A stretch of DNA of 64,000 bases from contig JAANMP010000006.1 in NCBI GenBank assembly GCA_011250595.1, positions 81,895 to 145,894 of the forward strand, given 5' to 3'. The notes beneath the pieces are model-generated. The model saw nothing but the letters and a program-made list of their open reading frames with translations, did not search any database and was not told the origin of the DNA. The stretch is from Bacillus sp. MM2020_1. Its GTDB lineage: Bacteria > Bacillota > Bacilli > Bacillales > Cytobacillaceae. This document shows, piece by piece, positions 54,464 to 63,906 of the stretch. The translations under genes and the position numbers were made by a program. How positions within the stretch are numbered: the first letter of the stretch is position 1; each line of letters begins with the position of its first letter.

Positions 54464-54503
54464 ACAAGAAGAAGCATTCCACCATGGAATGCTTCTTCTT
54501 GTT
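54464..54503 (+). terminator. Terminator after yuzD
   Basis: AAGAAGAAGCATTCC and its complement around ACCAT. Confidence 0.88.
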
Positions 54504-54509
54504 CTCTGA

Positions 54510-54566
54510 ATCTAGCTCCAGCGCCCAGCGGCTAGTGGACTTCGCTAAACGGGCGCTTCCGCTTTT
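54510..54566. repeat. Dispersed repeat, internally deleted copy
   Basis: TCTAGCTCCAGCGCCCAGCG and GGCTAGTGGACTTCGC joined directly to TAAACGGGCGCTTCCGC, lacking about 95 bp of the full element. Ends 3-4 bp before the yutJ stop. Confidence 0.85.
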
Positions 54567-54569
54567 TAA

Positions 54570-55637
54570 TTATCCATTATGGTACTTGTACATCCATAAA
54601 ATCCCCGTTTTTAACATACGGGCGACGCGTCCTGTGATGGCCCGGTCAGCCATCATTCCAAATCCATGCTTTTTACCCAGGGAACCAAGGATTCCCTTTA
54701 GTTTGATTTGTGGGAAGGAAGCAGGCGGCTCTTCACCTTTCCAACGTCTCTTGAGTACTTCAACAATTTGTTCCGCTTGGCCCTCTGCTAATTGAGCACT
54801 CGGTGCATGGGGAAGACTTGCGCAATCCCCGAGTATAAAGATATGTTCATCGTTCGGCAAATGATGGCGTGGGGTAAGGACAAGTCTGCCCATTCCGTCT
54901 TTTTCCCCGTCCATATTCCGGACAACTTTATTGGCCTGAATTCCTGCGGTCCAGACAATAACATCGCAATGGATCGGCTCTTCGTGATTGTATAATACAT
55001 TTTCTTCTACCTTAGTAATATTGGAATTGTTGATAATTTCGACAGTGTTCTTTTCAAACCAATTTTCAACATATTTGCTTAATCGTTCCGGGAAGGATGA
55101 GAGAATATGCTGGCCCCTATCAAATAATTTGATGTTAAGGTCCTCTCGGCTTTCACTTAATTCACTTGCTAACTCCACACCGCTAAGCCCTGCCCCAACG
55201 ATACCAACAACCGACTCAGGTCCCAGATTGTTTAAGACGGAGTAGGTGAGACGCGACTTTTCGATACTCTGAATACTGTAAGTGAACTGATCTGCGCCGG
55301 GTACATCATGGTACTTGTCCTCACAGCCAAGACCGATAATTAGATCATCGTAGGCAATAGGCTCCAAATCTCTCATAACTACTTTTCTATCTGATGTTTC
55401 AACCGCGATGACTTCCCCATATTTTACTTCTAAGCGATCGTGTACCGGGAAATCAACTCGGATTTCTTTATCTGAAATCGTTCCTGCGGCTAAGGCGTAG
55501 TACTCTGTTTTTAAGCAATGGTAGGGTACACGGTCCACAAGAGTTATCTTCACATCGTCTGGTAAATGGTTGGGAAGAAGTTCGTTTAAGATCTTCATTC
55601 CGCCATATCCACCACCTAGAATTACAAGGTTTTTCAT
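54570..55637 (-). CDS. yutJ: NADH dehydrogenase-like flavoprotein
   Basis: A 355-residue FAD/NAD oxidoreductase of the NDH-2-like group. FAD site VILGGGYGGM at residues 4-13, NAD site VVGIVGAGLSGVELA, and FILGDCASLPHAPSAQLAEGQ, the FAD-contacting end. C-terminus lacks a clear membrane helix but ends in basic LKTGILWMYKYHNG. ATG 55637 has AAAGGGG upstream; an in-frame extension of 92 codons upstream is rejected. Confidence 0.88.
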   Translation of the reverse strand: MKNLVILGGGYGGMKILNELLPNHLPDDVKITLVDRVPYHCLKTEYYALAAGTISDKEIRVDFPVHDRLEVKYGEVIAVETSDRKVVMRDLEPIAYDDLIIGLGCEDKYHDVPGADQFTYSIQSIEKSRLTYSVLNNLGPESVVGIVGAGLSGVELASELSESREDLNIKLFDRGQHILSSFPERLSKYVENWFEKNTVEIINNSNITKVEENVLYNHEEPIHCDVIVWTAGIQANKVVRNMDGEKDGMGRLVLTPRHHLPNDEHIFILGDCASLPHAPSAQLAEGQAEQIVEVLKRRWKGEEPPASFPQIKLKGILGSLGKKHGFGMMADRAITGRVARMLKTGILWMYKYHNG

Positions 55638-55859
55638 AATTATTTCCCCTTTGAATATCCCGTTTTCATATAAAAAATTCCTAGTGAGCAATAAAATAAG
55701 TAGAATAATTATTTCGTTTATTTCCCACATACGAGTATATCTAAGATGTGTCAAAATAACAACATTTATCAGGTTTTCTTGACAATGACACAGCGAACAT
55801 GTTAATTGACGAAGTAGATGAAATGGAGTAGGATAATTAGTTGTGGAGAGGTGAAAGCA

Positions 55860-56099
55860 ATGATTCAACCCATCATCGAATTTTGTATTAGCAATCTTGC
55901 AAATGGTGCACAAAAAGCACTTGAAAAATTAGAAAAAGATCCTAACTTGGATATTATAGAATATGGATGTCTTGGATATTGCGGAAAATGTGCAACTACC
56001 TTATATGCTCTAGTAAATGGCGAAATTGTCACAGGGAAAACCGCCGATGAACTCGTAGATAACATTTATCAATATTTGGAAGAGAATCCAATGTTTTAA
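55860..56099 (+). CDS. yuzB: DUF1450 protein
   Basis: A 79-residue small protein. [21 protein letters not shown] holds a Cys-x3-Cys-x2-Cys cluster and resembles thioredoxin-like [2Fe-2S] ferredoxins, though a fourth Cys (FCISN, residue 8) lies at the N-terminus. Could bind an Fe-S cluster (inference). ATG 55860 has GAGAGGTG upstream. Confidence 0.86.
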   Translation: MIQPIIEFCISNLANGAQKALEKLEKDPNLDIIEYGCLGYCGKCATTLYALVNGEIVTGKTADELVDNIYQYLEENPMF

Positions 56100-56101
56100 A
56101 A

Positions 56102-56132
56102 TGAGGGAGCGTTGCCGCTCCCTTATTTTTAT
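56102..56132 (+). terminator. Terminator after yuzB
   Basis: GAGGGAGCG and CGCTCCCT with TTATTTTT. Confidence 0.88.
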
Positions 56133-56166
56133 ATATTCATATGTTATTAAGAGGGAATCGTATTAT

Positions 56167-56195
56167 TTGAGTAGTTAACAATACGTGTATATAAT
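56167..56195 (+). promoter_or_regulatory. Promoter of yutM
   Basis: TTGAGT, 17-nt spacer, TATAAT. Confidence 0.7.
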
Positions 56196-56228
56196 TAAGT
56201 AAAAGCCTCATGTAAGGAGGGTATTATA

Positions 56229-56594
56229 ATGAGTAATGAAGTAGTAATTTTAACAGAAGCAGCATCGTTGCATATTAAAGAAATGATGAAGCATAACGAA
56301 GAAGAAGGTGCACTGTTACGTGTCAGCGTAAAGGGCGGTGGCTGCAGCGGTTTATCTTATGGAATGGGTTTTGAACATACAGTAAACGAAGATGATCTCA
56401 CATTTGAACAATTTGGGATTCGAGTGCTAGTTGATAAAGAGAGTGCACCCATTTTACAAGGGACAAAGATTGATTTTAAAGAATCCATGATGGGCGGCGG
56501 CTTTACGATTGACAATCCGAATGCCATCGCCTCGTGCGGCTGTGGTTCCTCTTTCCGAACGGCCACGGCAACTGGTACACCGGAAGAATGCTAA
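56229..56594 (+). CDS. yutM: A-type Fe-S carrier (HesB/IscA family)
   Basis: A 121-residue A-type carrier with the three ligand Cys: GGGCSGLSY and SCGCGSSF. Delivers Fe-S clusters to client enzymes such as lipoyl synthase or aconitase. AAGGAGGG upstream of the ATG. Serves as the SufA-like carrier, since the suf operon here lacks one. Confidence 0.93.
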   Translation: MSNEVVILTEAASLHIKEMMKHNEEEGALLRVSVKGGGCSGLSYGMGFEHTVNEDDLTFEQFGIRVLVDKESAPILQGTKIDFKESMMGGGFTIDNPNAIASCGCGSSFRTATATGTPEEC

Positions 56595-56604
56595 AATATT
56601 GAAT

Positions 56605-56640
56605 ATCAAAAAAGCGTCCTGCAAATGGACGCTTTTTCTT
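56605..56640. terminator. Bidirectional terminator yutM/yumC
   Basis: AAAAAAGCGTCC and GGACGCTTTTTC arms. Confidence 0.9.
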
Positions 56641-57637
56641 ATTTATTAAACATTGATGAACTGTGTAATGGCTGAATCTTCGCTTTTGGGTCAATGAAGG
56701 CTTTTGCGTTGTTTACGGCAGTTGGTGCTTCACCAAAACCACAAGCAATTAATTTCACTTTTCCATCATAGGTACAAATATCGCCAGCAGCATAAATGCC
56801 AGGAATATTGGTTTCCATTTTTGAATTGACGACAATCGAGTTCTTTTCGATCTCAAGACCCCATTCCTTAATTGGTCCAAGGGATGAGACAAAACCGTAG
56901 TTACAAATAACAGCATCCACATCGAGTGTTACTTTCTCTTCACCATTGACCGTTTCGAGGACAACCTGCTTAATTCCGCTTTCATCGCCAATCAGTTCAG
57001 CAGGAACATAAGGTGTCTTTACATCTGCTTTTGAGTTATATAAGTTTTCCACACTATGTTCGTGAGCACGGAATTTATCTCTGCGGTGAACAATGGAAAC
57101 TTTTTCAGCAATAGGTTCAAGCATTAACGCCCAGTCAACGGCAGAGTCTCCGCCGCCAAAAACGACTACTTTTTGGCCTGCAAACTGTTTTAAATCCTCA
57201 ATAAAGTAATAGAGATTTTTGCGCTCATATTGGGTAGCACTTTCTAGCTCTAACCGACGGGGTTGAAATGCACCATTTCCAGCGGTAATAATTATCGTTT
57301 TTGAAAAATGGACTTCTTTATTTGTTGTTAATTTAAACGTACCATCCTCTTGCTTTTCTAACTTTTCAACCGATTGCTCAAGTGCAATAGTAGGTTCAAA
57401 TTTGCGCATCTGTTCTTTTAAATTATTTATCAATTCTTGAGCGCGGATTTTTGGGAACCCTGCCACATCATAAATATACTTTTCCGGGTAAAGCGCTGAT
57501 AATTGCCCGCCTAACTGTGGCAAACTCTCAATGATTTTGACTGATGCTTGTCTCATTCCACCGTAAAAGGCAGTAAATAGACCGGTAGGACCGCCACCGA
57601 TGATCGTTATGTCATAAACTTTTTGATTTTCTTGCAC
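56639..57637 (-). CDS. yumC: Ferredoxin/flavodoxin-NADP+ reductase
   Basis: Thioredoxin-reductase-like FNR of 332 residues, equal to B. subtilis YumC. FAD site [16 protein letters not shown] site [15 protein letters not shown], and [19 protein letters not shown] near the C-terminus. No CxxC active site, which separates it from thioredoxin reductase. GTG 57637 has GGGGGG 7 nt upstream; a longer reading was rejected. Divergent from the yumB gene. Confidence 0.93.
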   Translation of the reverse strand: MQENQKVYDITIIGGGPTGLFTAFYGGMRQASVKIIESLPQLGGQLSALYPEKYIYDVAGFPKIRAQELINNLKEQMRKFEPTIALEQSVEKLEKQEDGTFKLTTNKEVHFSKTIIITAGNGAFQPRRLELESATQYERKNLYYFIEDLKQFAGQKVVVFGGGDSAVDWALMLEPIAEKVSIVHRRDKFRAHEHSVENLYNSKADVKTPYVPAELIGDESGIKQVVLETVNGEEKVTLDVDAVICNYGFVSSLGPIKEWGLEIEKNSIVVNSKMETNIPGIYAAGDICTYDGKVKLIACGFGEAPTAVNNAKAFIDPKAKIQPLHSSSMFNK

Positions 57638-57867
57638 TCCGTATCCCCCCAACTCGTAGTTAGAAACTCCAATCACTATAATATCATAAAATAAAAAATT
57701 CTCACATCTTTATGAGCTAATATTCGCAACAGAAGCAATATTTAAAACAAGAACAAAACGATGAGCGAGATGCAAATTTCTTATCTATTAAAGTTAATTA
57801 ATTTATAAATATTGCTTGATAATCCTCTAAAAGTAGCATAAGATGTATGGAGGATAGATTGTTAAAT

Positions 57868-57900
57868 TTTTGTGACATAAAAAGCAAAAATTTGTGACAT
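57868..57900. repeat. TTTGTGACAT direct repeat, 22-bp spacing
   Basis: TGTGACAT at 57871 and 57893, each preceded by T-rich DNA. The second copy contains the -35 box of the yumB promoter. In the 463-bp gap between yumC and yumB. Confidence 0.65.
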
Positions 57901-57920
57901 TCATAGAAAGTATTTATACT
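57892..57920 (+). promoter_or_regulatory. Promoter of yumB
   Basis: TTGTGA, 17-nt spacer, TATACT. It gives a leader of about 170 nt. Confidence 0.68.
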
Positions 57921-57986
57921 CTTAGCGTACTAACTTCTGCGATAATCCATATCCATACCATTGAAGTTCGTTTTTTATAGACTCAT

Positions 57987-58004
57987 ACGTGAATTATCTC
58001 ACAT
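57987..58004. promoter_or_regulatory. Candidate Rex operator
   Basis: ACGTGA, ATTATC, TCACAT: two mismatches to TTGTGA-N6-TCACAA, with correct spacing, in the yumB leader about 60 nt after the predicted transcript start. Confidence 0.5.
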
Positions 58005-58100
58005 ACATTTTTCTATTATTCAAAATAAAAAAGGTTAAAGCAGTGGAAGCTAAGAAAAAGAGGGTTTATTCAAAAAAATTAAAAGGTGGAAGTGATCACT

Positions 58101-59318
58101 TTGAGAAAGCCTAAAATTGTTATTCTTGGTGCTGGTTACGGTGGACTAATGACAACAGTTCGCTTACAAAAATTAATCGGTGTTAATGAAGCGGATATTG
58201 TATTAGTGAATAAAAATGATTACCATTATGAAACTACATGGCTCCATGAAGCTTCAGCAGGCACGTTGCATCATGATCGTGTCCGTTATGATATTAGTGG
58301 TGTAATTGACCGCAGCAAAGTCGATTTTGTACAAGATACAGTCGTAGAAATCAACAAAGAAGAAAAGAAAGTTGTCTTAGAAAAAGGCGAAGTCAGCTAT
58401 GACTACCTTGTGATCGCCCTTGGCGGCGAACCGGAAACGTTCGGTATTAAAGGATTAAAAGAATATGCATTTGGAATTTCTAATGTAAATTCTTCCCGTC
58501 AATTACGTGAACATATTGAATATCAATTTGCCACATACAATATGGAAGAAGAAAAGAACGACAACCGTTTGACTATTGTTGTTGGTGGTGCCGGATTTAC
58601 AGGAATTGAGTTCTTAGGTGAATTAACTAATAGAATCCCGGAATTATGCCAAGAATATGATGTGGATTTTCATAAAGTAAAAATTATTTGTGTTGAAGCT
58701 GCACCAACTGTCCTCCCTGGTTTTGAACCAGAATTAGTGAATTACGCCGTTTCGCAATTGGAAAGAAAAGGTGTGGAATTCTTTATTGGCACTGCCATTA
58801 AGGAAGCTACCGAAGAAGGAATTTTTGTTGCAAAAGGCGAGGAAGAGCCACGTGAAATTAAGGCTGGTACCGTGGTTTGGGCTGCCGGAATTCGTGGAAA
58901 CTCGATAATAGAAAAATCAGGTTTCGAAGCAATGCGAGGAAGAGTGAAAATTCAGCCGGACTTACGCGTTCCCGGTTTTGAGGATATCTTCATGATTGGT
59001 GACAGCGCGCTAATGATTAATGAGGAAATCAATCGTCCATATCCTCCGACTGCACAAATTGCCATGCAGCAAGGGGAAGTTTGTGCCCGCAATATCGCAG
59101 CATTGGTTCGTAATAAATCGGAGCTTGAAACTTTCCACTTCGATAATAAAGGGACAGTTTGCTCACTTGGTGAAGATGATGCAATCGGAGTGGTTTTTGG
59201 CAAAAAACTAACTGGAGCAAAAGCATCCTTCATGAAAAAAGTCGTCGATAACCGCTCGCTTTACATGATTGGCGGCGCAGGCCTAGTATTGAAAAAAGGG
59301 AAGTTTAATGTATTTTAA
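58101..59318 (+). CDS. yumB: Type II NADH dehydrogenase-like protein
   Basis: A 405-residue NDH-2-family flavoprotein: NADH:menaquinone oxidoreductase at the membrane surface. FAD site [16 protein letters not shown] site [18 protein letters not shown], and FMIGDSALM near the C-terminal FAD contact; [12 protein letters not shown] is conserved. TTG 58101 (MRKPKIV) agrees with the B. subtilis YumB start; upstream GTG codons lie on the ribosome site AAGGTGG. Confidence 0.92.
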   Translation: MRKPKIVILGAGYGGLMTTVRLQKLIGVNEADIVLVNKNDYHYETTWLHEASAGTLHHDRVRYDISGVIDRSKVDFVQDTVVEINKEEKKVVLEKGEVSYDYLVIALGGEPETFGIKGLKEYAFGISNVNSSRQLREHIEYQFATYNMEEEKNDNRLTIVVGGAGFTGIEFLGELTNRIPELCQEYDVDFHKVKIICVEAAPTVLPGFEPELVNYAVSQLERKGVEFFIGTAIKEATEEGIFVAKGEEEPREIKAGTVVWAAGIRGNSIIEKSGFEAMRGRVKIQPDLRVPGFEDIFMIGDSALMINEEINRPYPPTAQIAMQQGEVCARNIAALVRNKSELETFHFDNKGTVCSLGEDDAIGVVFGKKLTGAKASFMKKVVDNRSLYMIGGAGLVLKKGKFNVF

Positions 59319-59332
59319 AAAATAGTTTCCCT

Positions 59333-59360
59333 AAGGGACAGAGAAATCTGTCCCTTTTTG
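59333..59360 (+). terminator. Terminator after yumB
   Basis: AAGGGACAG and CTGTCCCTT arms, TTTG tail. Confidence 0.85.
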
Positions 59361-59401
59361 ATATGATTAAAATAATGAATTCTATGTGAGGGGGAGTTTG
59401 A

Positions 59402-59893
59402 ATGAGCAGTCGCGAAAAACGCGGGAAGGTTTGGTTAGCTGTTGCCGGGTTGGTAAAGTCTAAAGATGGACAATGGCTTGTCGTCAAGAAACGATATGGC
59501 GGCTTAAAAGGTCAATGGTCATTACCGGCAGGGTTTGTAGAGGCGGGAGAAACTGCAGATGAAGCGGTCATTAGGGAAGTCTGGGAAGAAACCGGTATTC
59601 AATGTCAGGTAAAGGGGTTCATGGGACTGAGAACCGGTGTTATTAAAGGAGAAATCAGTGATAATTTGCTCCATTTCCTGCTTGAACCTATGGATGATGG
59701 CGTGATTACACATCAGGAAAACGAACTCTTTGAAGCGAGATTTATGGCACCGGAAGAACTACTTCTCGAGAAAGACGCATCGGTTGTTCTCCAATATCTG
59801 ATAAGAAATAATGTTTCCTACTCGGTGCCTGGAATTAATGACCTAAACCCGGGTGATCAGTTTGGGTATACGGCTTATAAATTATTTTTGTAA
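59402..59893 (+). CDS. Nudix hydrolase
   Basis: A 163-residue Nudix enzyme. The Nudix box is GFVEAGETADEAVIREVWEE followed by TGI (about residues 45-67), with the REVWEE core intact. It cleaves a nucleoside diphosphate linked to another moiety; substrate unknown. AGGGGGAG upstream of the ATG. Its C-terminal Tyr/Pro-rich tail is outside the core. Confidence 0.87.
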   Translation: MSSREKRGKVWLAVAGLVKSKDGQWLVVKKRYGGLKGQWSLPAGFVEAGETADEAVIREVWEETGIQCQVKGFMGLRTGVIKGEISDNLLHFLLEPMDDGVITHQENELFEARFMAPEELLLEKDASVVLQYLIRNNVSYSVPGINDLNPGDQFGYTAYKLFL

Positions 59894-60049
59894 TTTTTAG
59901 AAAATTTAAGTGACACTTAGTAAATAAAAGAATACTTGGAGTGTATCCGTTTTCTTGGGGGAATTTGCCCAAATTCAGGCCTTTCCATTTTAGCTAATTC
60001 TTGATATATTATCAGAAAATTAAGTTAATTATTAAGGAGATGATTTAAA

Positions 60050-60175
60050 ATGACGGTTAAGAGTTTGGATTCAAAAACCTGTGATTACTGTTCCGGGAAA
60101 GGCTATTTTCAGCTGGTACTTGGCGGATCGGAAACCTGTGCTTGCTGCGAAGGAACTGGTAAGAAAAAAGAATAA
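60050..60175 (+). CDS. yuiA: YuiA-like two-CxxC zinc-finger microprotein
   Basis: A 41-residue protein not captured by usual length cut-offs. It reads TCDYCSGKGYFQL, then TCACCEGTGK: two CxxCxGxG motifs as in DnaJ zinc fingers, so it likely binds one zinc. Resembles B. subtilis YuiA, next to yuiB there too. AAGGAGATG precedes the ATG. Function unknown; a chaperone-related role is only an analogy. Confidence 0.8.
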   Translation: MTVKSLDSKTCDYCSGKGYFQLVLGGSETCACCEGTGKKKE

Positions 60176-60196
60176 GCTGTTTATTCATGTATTTAC

Positions 60197-60230
60197 CGCT
60201 TCTTCGAGACTATTCGGAGGGCTTTTTTTT
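60197..60230 (+). terminator. Probable terminator after yuiA
   Basis: Imperfect stem from GCTTCTTCGA to TCGGAGGGC with eight Ts. Confidence 0.6.
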
Positions 60231-60270
60231 CGTAGGGAAAGTTTTGGATTGTAAAAATAATTCGTAAATA

Positions 60271-60299
60271 TTGACTCCCTTTTCGACATTAAGTACACT
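60271..60299 (+). promoter_or_regulatory. Promoter of yuiB
   Basis: TTGACT, 17-nt spacer, TACACT. Confidence 0.65.
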
Positions 60300-60328
60300 A
60301 AATGTTGATGTATAAGGGGGAATCTCGG

Positions 60329-60652
60329 ATGCAAATGAGCATTGTTGTCTTAATCATATCGATTTTATTATTCTTTGTATTATTTTTTGGAATTGGATTT
60401 ATCCTAAATATGCTTCTCAGAATGTCATGGGTTATGGCAGTAGTTTATCCGATTGTGGCAATTTTTATTGTTGATAAAGTAAGTTTTAGTGAATATTTTA
60501 CAAATAGTAAAATGGCCTTTACCGAATTGGGCCATAGGTTTTCTTCCTTAGCAACTGCGGATATTCTTATCTTAATTAGTGGGCTGGCTGGTGCGGTTGC
60601 TGCCGGTTTTACGATTAAACTTTTACGAAAAAATGGATACCAGATGTTTTAA
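60329..60652 (+). CDS. yuiB: Membrane protein YuiB
   Basis: A 107-residue membrane protein with three hydrophobic segments (about 3-25, 28-47, 76-97). Matches the YuiB family; function unknown. ATG 60329 (MQMSIVV) has AGGGGG 8 nt upstream and replaces an earlier in-frame start. Confidence 0.82.
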   Translation: MQMSIVVLIISILLFFVLFFGIGFILNMLLRMSWVMAVVYPIVAIFIVDKVSFSEYFTNSKMAFTELGHRFSSLATADILILISGLAGAVAAGFTIKLLRKNGYQMF

Positions 60653-60684
60653 GATTTTTACCACTTGGTAAAGGTCTTTTTTTT
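60651..60684 (+). terminator. Terminator after yuiB
   Basis: AAGATTTTTACC and GGTAAAGGTCTTTTTTTT arms. Confidence 0.75.
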
Positions 60685-60777
60685 ATGTAAATCTATATGA
60701 AAAATTTTCCTCACTCTTTTTTTGAATAATTTCCATCAGCTTGGGAATGAATATTTTGGGAGGAGTGAAAAATTTTT

Positions 60778-61386
60778 ATGAATAATATTAATAATTGGAC
60801 TAGGCGATTGGCAATGTTGTGTCTTTTCTTGATGGCAATATTAGCGACCTTCCAATCTATTTCCGGAGTAAATGCCGAGTCGCTGATGAAGCAGTTTGCC
60901 TCTGTTATCTCAACCACTAAAACGGTTTCCGGAAGCGTACGTTCCTTAGAAGACGAAATCGATTGGTCTAAATATCCTAAGCTAAATGTTACTGCCACTG
61001 GGTATACTGCCGGTGTTGAATCAACAGGTAAGAGTAAAGGTCACCCGGAATATGGGATTACCTACTCAGGCGTAAAAGTCAAACGTGATTTATATTCAAC
61101 TATCGCTGCAGATTTAACTGTTTTCCCGATCGGAACGGTTCTCTTTATTCCAGGGTACGGGTATGGTGTTGTTGCTGACAAGGGCGGGGCCATAAAAGGG
61201 AATGAATTAGACCTTTATTATGAAACGGTGGATGATGTTTATAATAAATGGGGGAAAAAGAAGTTAGATATATATGTTGTTCAAAAAGGTAATGGGAAAC
61301 TGACAGAACAAACACTTAGAGCATTAAATGAAGATAAAGCGATGCAAGTTTTTCGCGGGCAGTATATTAGTTCCGAGAAGCGATAG
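60778..61386 (+). CDS. yuiC: 3D-domain cell-wall protein YuiC
   Basis: Exported protein of 202 residues with a signal or anchor segment (about 8-27) and a C-terminal 3D domain: [19 protein letters not shown] and [18 protein letters not shown] with the three conserved Asp. Related to stationary-phase lytic transglycosylases (MltA/Rpf type). GGAGGAG is about 12 nt before the ATG, a wide spacing, but no better start is present. Confidence 0.85.
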   Translation: MNNINNWTRRLAMLCLFLMAILATFQSISGVNAESLMKQFASVISTTKTVSGSVRSLEDEIDWSKYPKLNVTATGYTAGVESTGKSKGHPEYGITYSGVKVKRDLYSTIAADLTVFPIGTVLFIPGYGYGVVADKGGAIKGNELDLYYETVDDVYNKWGKKKLDIYVVQKGNGKLTEQTLRALNEDKAMQVFRGQYISSEKR

Positions 61387-61416
61387 AAGCAGGCTCCAAG
61401 CCTGTTTTTTATTTTG
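61386..61416 (+). terminator. Terminator after yuiC
   Basis: CAGGCT, CCA, AGCCTG and six Ts. Confidence 0.85.
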
Positions 61417-61507
61417 ACAAAATATTGTATTTTTAAATCGTTAGTTAGTCGAAATAAATAGTTTTATTGGTTATAATTATATTCGAATCTAATGGAGGTG
61501 AAGTAAT

Positions 61508-63016
61508 TTGTTTGATGTGAAAAAGGAATTAAACCTTTCTACTAAGCATGAGGGTTTAATCATAGGTCTTTTTGATAAACCGGAAAAGTTTTCAGGGCTT
61601 TTAATGAGTCTGGATCAGGGGTTTGAAGGACAACTTACTGATTTGGTAAAATCGGGGGATATTTCGGCAAAGTTAAAACGTATCAGTAAAATACATAGCT
61701 TCGGTAAAATTGGCGCCAAACGAATATGGTTTGTGGGTCTGGGAAAAGAAAAGGATTTAACCTTCGATAAACTAAGAGAGGCGTTTGGCAGGCTATTTAA
61801 GGAAGTACAAAAGAGCAAACTTGAGGAAACAGCTGTTTATTTGGATTCCTTCACCACAGAGGAAGTAAGTGGCTTAGATGCCTCACATGCATTAAGTGAA
61901 GCGCTCTCCCTCTCCACTTACCAATTTGAAGGCTACAAACAAAAGTCGAACGAACCTGAGAAAAAACTCGAGCAAGTTACGATTTATTCTAGTGCATATG
62001 AAGAAGCGGAAGTCCATGCGTCACTTTCTGTGGGTTTTGCTTTTGGACAAGCAACCAATTCTGCACGAACACTCGTTAACATCCCAGGTAATTTGTTAAC
62101 CGCGACAGATATGGCCAATTATGCCCAAGAACTTGCAGCAAGGTATGAATTTGAAGTGGAAATCTTAGATAAAGCTGAGATTGAGAAGCTCGGCATGGGC
62201 GCCTTCCTTGCGGTCAATCAAGGGTCTACTGAGCCGCCTAAAATGATTGTCCTTAAATATCAAGGTAAGGACGAATGGAAGGATGTCATCGGTCTCGTTG
62301 GAAAAGGGATTACCTTTGATACAGGCGGTTACTCAATTAAAACAAAAGCAGGAATTGTCGGGATGAAAACGGACATGGGCGGAGCTGCTGCCGTGCTTGG
62401 CGCAATGGAAATCATCGGTGAGATCCAGCCAGAGCAAAACGTGGTCGCTGTCATTCCATCCACAGATAATATGATTAGCGGTCATGCCTTTAAGCCGGAT
62501 GACGTGATTACATCAATGAGCGGGAAAACCATTGAGGTGTTAAATACAGATGCTGAAGGCCGTCTTGTGTTAGCGGATGCAGTTACCTATGCCAAACATC
62601 ATGGTGCGGAGTATCTAGTAGATGTTGCCACTTTAACGGGTGGAGTGATCACCGCACTTGGTCTCCACACAACTGGAGCCATGACTAACCATGATCAATT
62701 ATATCAACAGGTTTTGGAGGCTTCTGTCGAAGCTGGCGAGCAGATGTGGCAATTGCCATTATTTGAAACAGAGATTGAGCGGGTAAGAAACAGTAAAGTG
62801 GCCGACTTAAATAATTCGCCTGGGAGTGAAGGCCATGCCCTTGTTGCCGGTGCATTTATCGGTGAATTTGCCGAAGGAACCCCATGGGTACACTTAGACA
62901 TCGCTGGGACAGCAACTTCGTCCAAAGCATATGATTTAGGTCCAGCCGGGGCAACAGGAGTTATGACCCGGACACTAGCCTTATTTGTAGAACGGTTTGA
63001 ACCCATTGAGAAATAG
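61508..63016 (+). CDS. pepA: Leucyl aminopeptidase (M17)
   Basis: A 502-residue cytosolic dinuclear-metal aminopeptidase. Active-site blocks [24 protein letters not shown] and the signature [14 protein letters not shown]-terminal 150 residues are the M17 regulatory domain. TTG start with GGAGG 9 nt upstream. In B. subtilis the equivalent is yuiE. Upstream, TATAAT at 61472 with a weak -35 is the best promoter. Confidence 0.93.
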   Translation: MFDVKKELNLSTKHEGLIIGLFDKPEKFSGLLMSLDQGFEGQLTDLVKSGDISAKLKRISKIHSFGKIGAKRIWFVGLGKEKDLTFDKLREAFGRLFKEVQKSKLEETAVYLDSFTTEEVSGLDASHALSEALSLSTYQFEGYKQKSNEPEKKLEQVTIYSSAYEEAEVHASLSVGFAFGQATNSARTLVNIPGNLLTATDMANYAQELAARYEFEVEILDKAEIEKLGMGAFLAVNQGSTEPPKMIVLKYQGKDEWKDVIGLVGKGITFDTGGYSIKTKAGIVGMKTDMGGAAAVLGAMEIIGEIQPEQNVVAVIPSTDNMISGHAFKPDDVITSMSGKTIEVLNTDAEGRLVLADAVTYAKHHGAEYLVDVATLTGGVITALGLHTTGAMTNHDQLYQQVLEASVEAGEQMWQLPLFETEIERVRNSKVADLNNSPGSEGHALVAGAFIGEFAEGTPWVHLDIAGTATSSKAYDLGPAGATGVMTRTLALFVERFEPIEK

Positions 63017-63021
63017 TGATT

Positions 63022-63053
63022 TAAAAAAGCCTCCGAGCATTTCGGAGGCTTTT
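63022..63053 (+). terminator. Terminator after pepA
   Basis: AAAAGCCTCCGA and TCGGAGGCTTTT arms. Confidence 0.88.
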
Positions 63054-63063
63054 GGTGGTATAG

Positions 63064-63101
63064 GCAGTCCATACGGAGCTAAACGGGCGCTTGCGCTTTT
63101 T
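63064..63101. repeat. Dispersed repeat, 3' end fragment
   Basis: CAGTCCATACGGAGCTAAAC followed by GGGCGCTTGCGCTTTTT, matching the last 38 bp of the full copies. Confidence 0.75.
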
Positions 63102-63178
63102 GTTCTTGCCCACTCCAAACCTCTTCAATTCGCATATGAAATAGTGTAGGCAAGTATAGAGGAAAGGAGGTTTGCTAC

Positions 63179-63406
63179 ATGTACCCTTATTATCGGAATC
63201 CGCAGCAGGGACAGGATCATAGATTTATTGGTTTTGGTTTACCATTAATCGGGGGCTTTTTAGGCGGACTATTAGGAGGAGCGTTAATTAGCCGTCCATT
63301 TTATGGTGGTTACGGATATCCTGGCTTTTACCCACCGCCAATGCCACCGCCAATAGGCTATCCAGGAGCTTTTTATCCCGGCTATGGTGCGCCGTATTAT
63401 TATTAA
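63179..63406 (+). CDS. Gly/Pro/Tyr-rich small protein, likely spore or surface associated
   Basis: A 75-residue protein. The N-terminus is polar with Tyr; a glycine-zipper-like hydrophobic stretch (GLPLIGGFLGGLLGGALI, about residues 20-37) follows; the rest is GYP/FYPPP repeats ending in YYY. No Cys. AAAGGAGG 8 nt before the ATG is one of the strongest sites in the window. Low-complexity proteins like this occur in Bacillaceae coats, but function is unknown. Confidence 0.72.
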   Translation: MYPYYRNPQQGQDHRFIGFGLPLIGGFLGGLLGGALISRPFYGGYGYPGFYPPPMPPPIGYPGAFYPGYGAPYYY

Positions 63407-63409
63407 AAC

Positions 63410-63440
63410 GAGAAAAGACAGCTCTTGGGCTGTTTTTTTA
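63410..63440 (+). terminator. Terminator after the Tyr-rich gene
   Basis: GACAGC and GGCTGT with seven Ts. Confidence 0.85.
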
Positions 63441-63522
63441 CGTTGTGTGACTTTTTAAAGGAAAATTAATAAATAAAGCGAATAGAATAAAAAGACAACA
63501 TTTACATATGGGAGGTATAGGA

Positions 63523-63906
63523 ATGATTGAAAATACACTGCTTCAATCCCTCGGGATTGAGATTACCCACATTGAAAAAGGAAAGGTTATTGCAACCATG
63601 CCTGTAGATGAAAGGACTCGCCAGCCTTTTGGAATACTTCACGGAGGGGCCTCTGTTGCCTTAGCAGAAACGGTTGCGAGTGTAGGGGCGTATGAGTTGG
63701 TTGATAAGGAACTAGAGGCAGTTGCCGGGCAAGAGATTAATGCGAATCATGTCCGTCCCAAAACGGAGGGGGTCGTAACTGCGATTGGTACTGTCCTTCA
63801 TCAGGGGAAAACCACTCAAGTGTGGGATATTAAAATTACAGACGAGCAAGACCGCCTTGTTTGTGTGTCCAGATGTACGATGGCCGTTATTAAATTAAAA
63901 GGATAA
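63523..63906 (+). CDS. yuxO: Hotdog-fold thioesterase
   Basis: A 127-residue hotdog thioesterase of the PaaI/MenI group. FGILHGGASVALAETVASVG is the active-site helix with the catalytic Glu; GQEINANHVRP follows. Related YuxO is proposed as a 1,4-dihydroxy-2-naphthoyl-CoA hydrolase in menaquinone synthesis. ATG 63523 has GGGAGGT 7 nt upstream. The remaining 94 bp of the window show only a weak hairpin with six Ts at about 63913-63948. Confidence 0.88.
   Translation: MIENTLLQSLGIEITHIEKGKVIATMPVDERTRQPFGILHGGASVALAETVASVGAYELVDKELEAVAGQEINANHVRPKTEGVVTAIGTVLHQGKTTQVWDIKITDEQDRLVCVSRCTMAVIKLKG

Noticed and set aside
55638..55913. N-terminal extension of YutJ by 92 codons
   Set aside because: The FAD-binding motif begins four residues after ATG 55637, which has its own ribosome site; the extension overlaps the yuzB start region.
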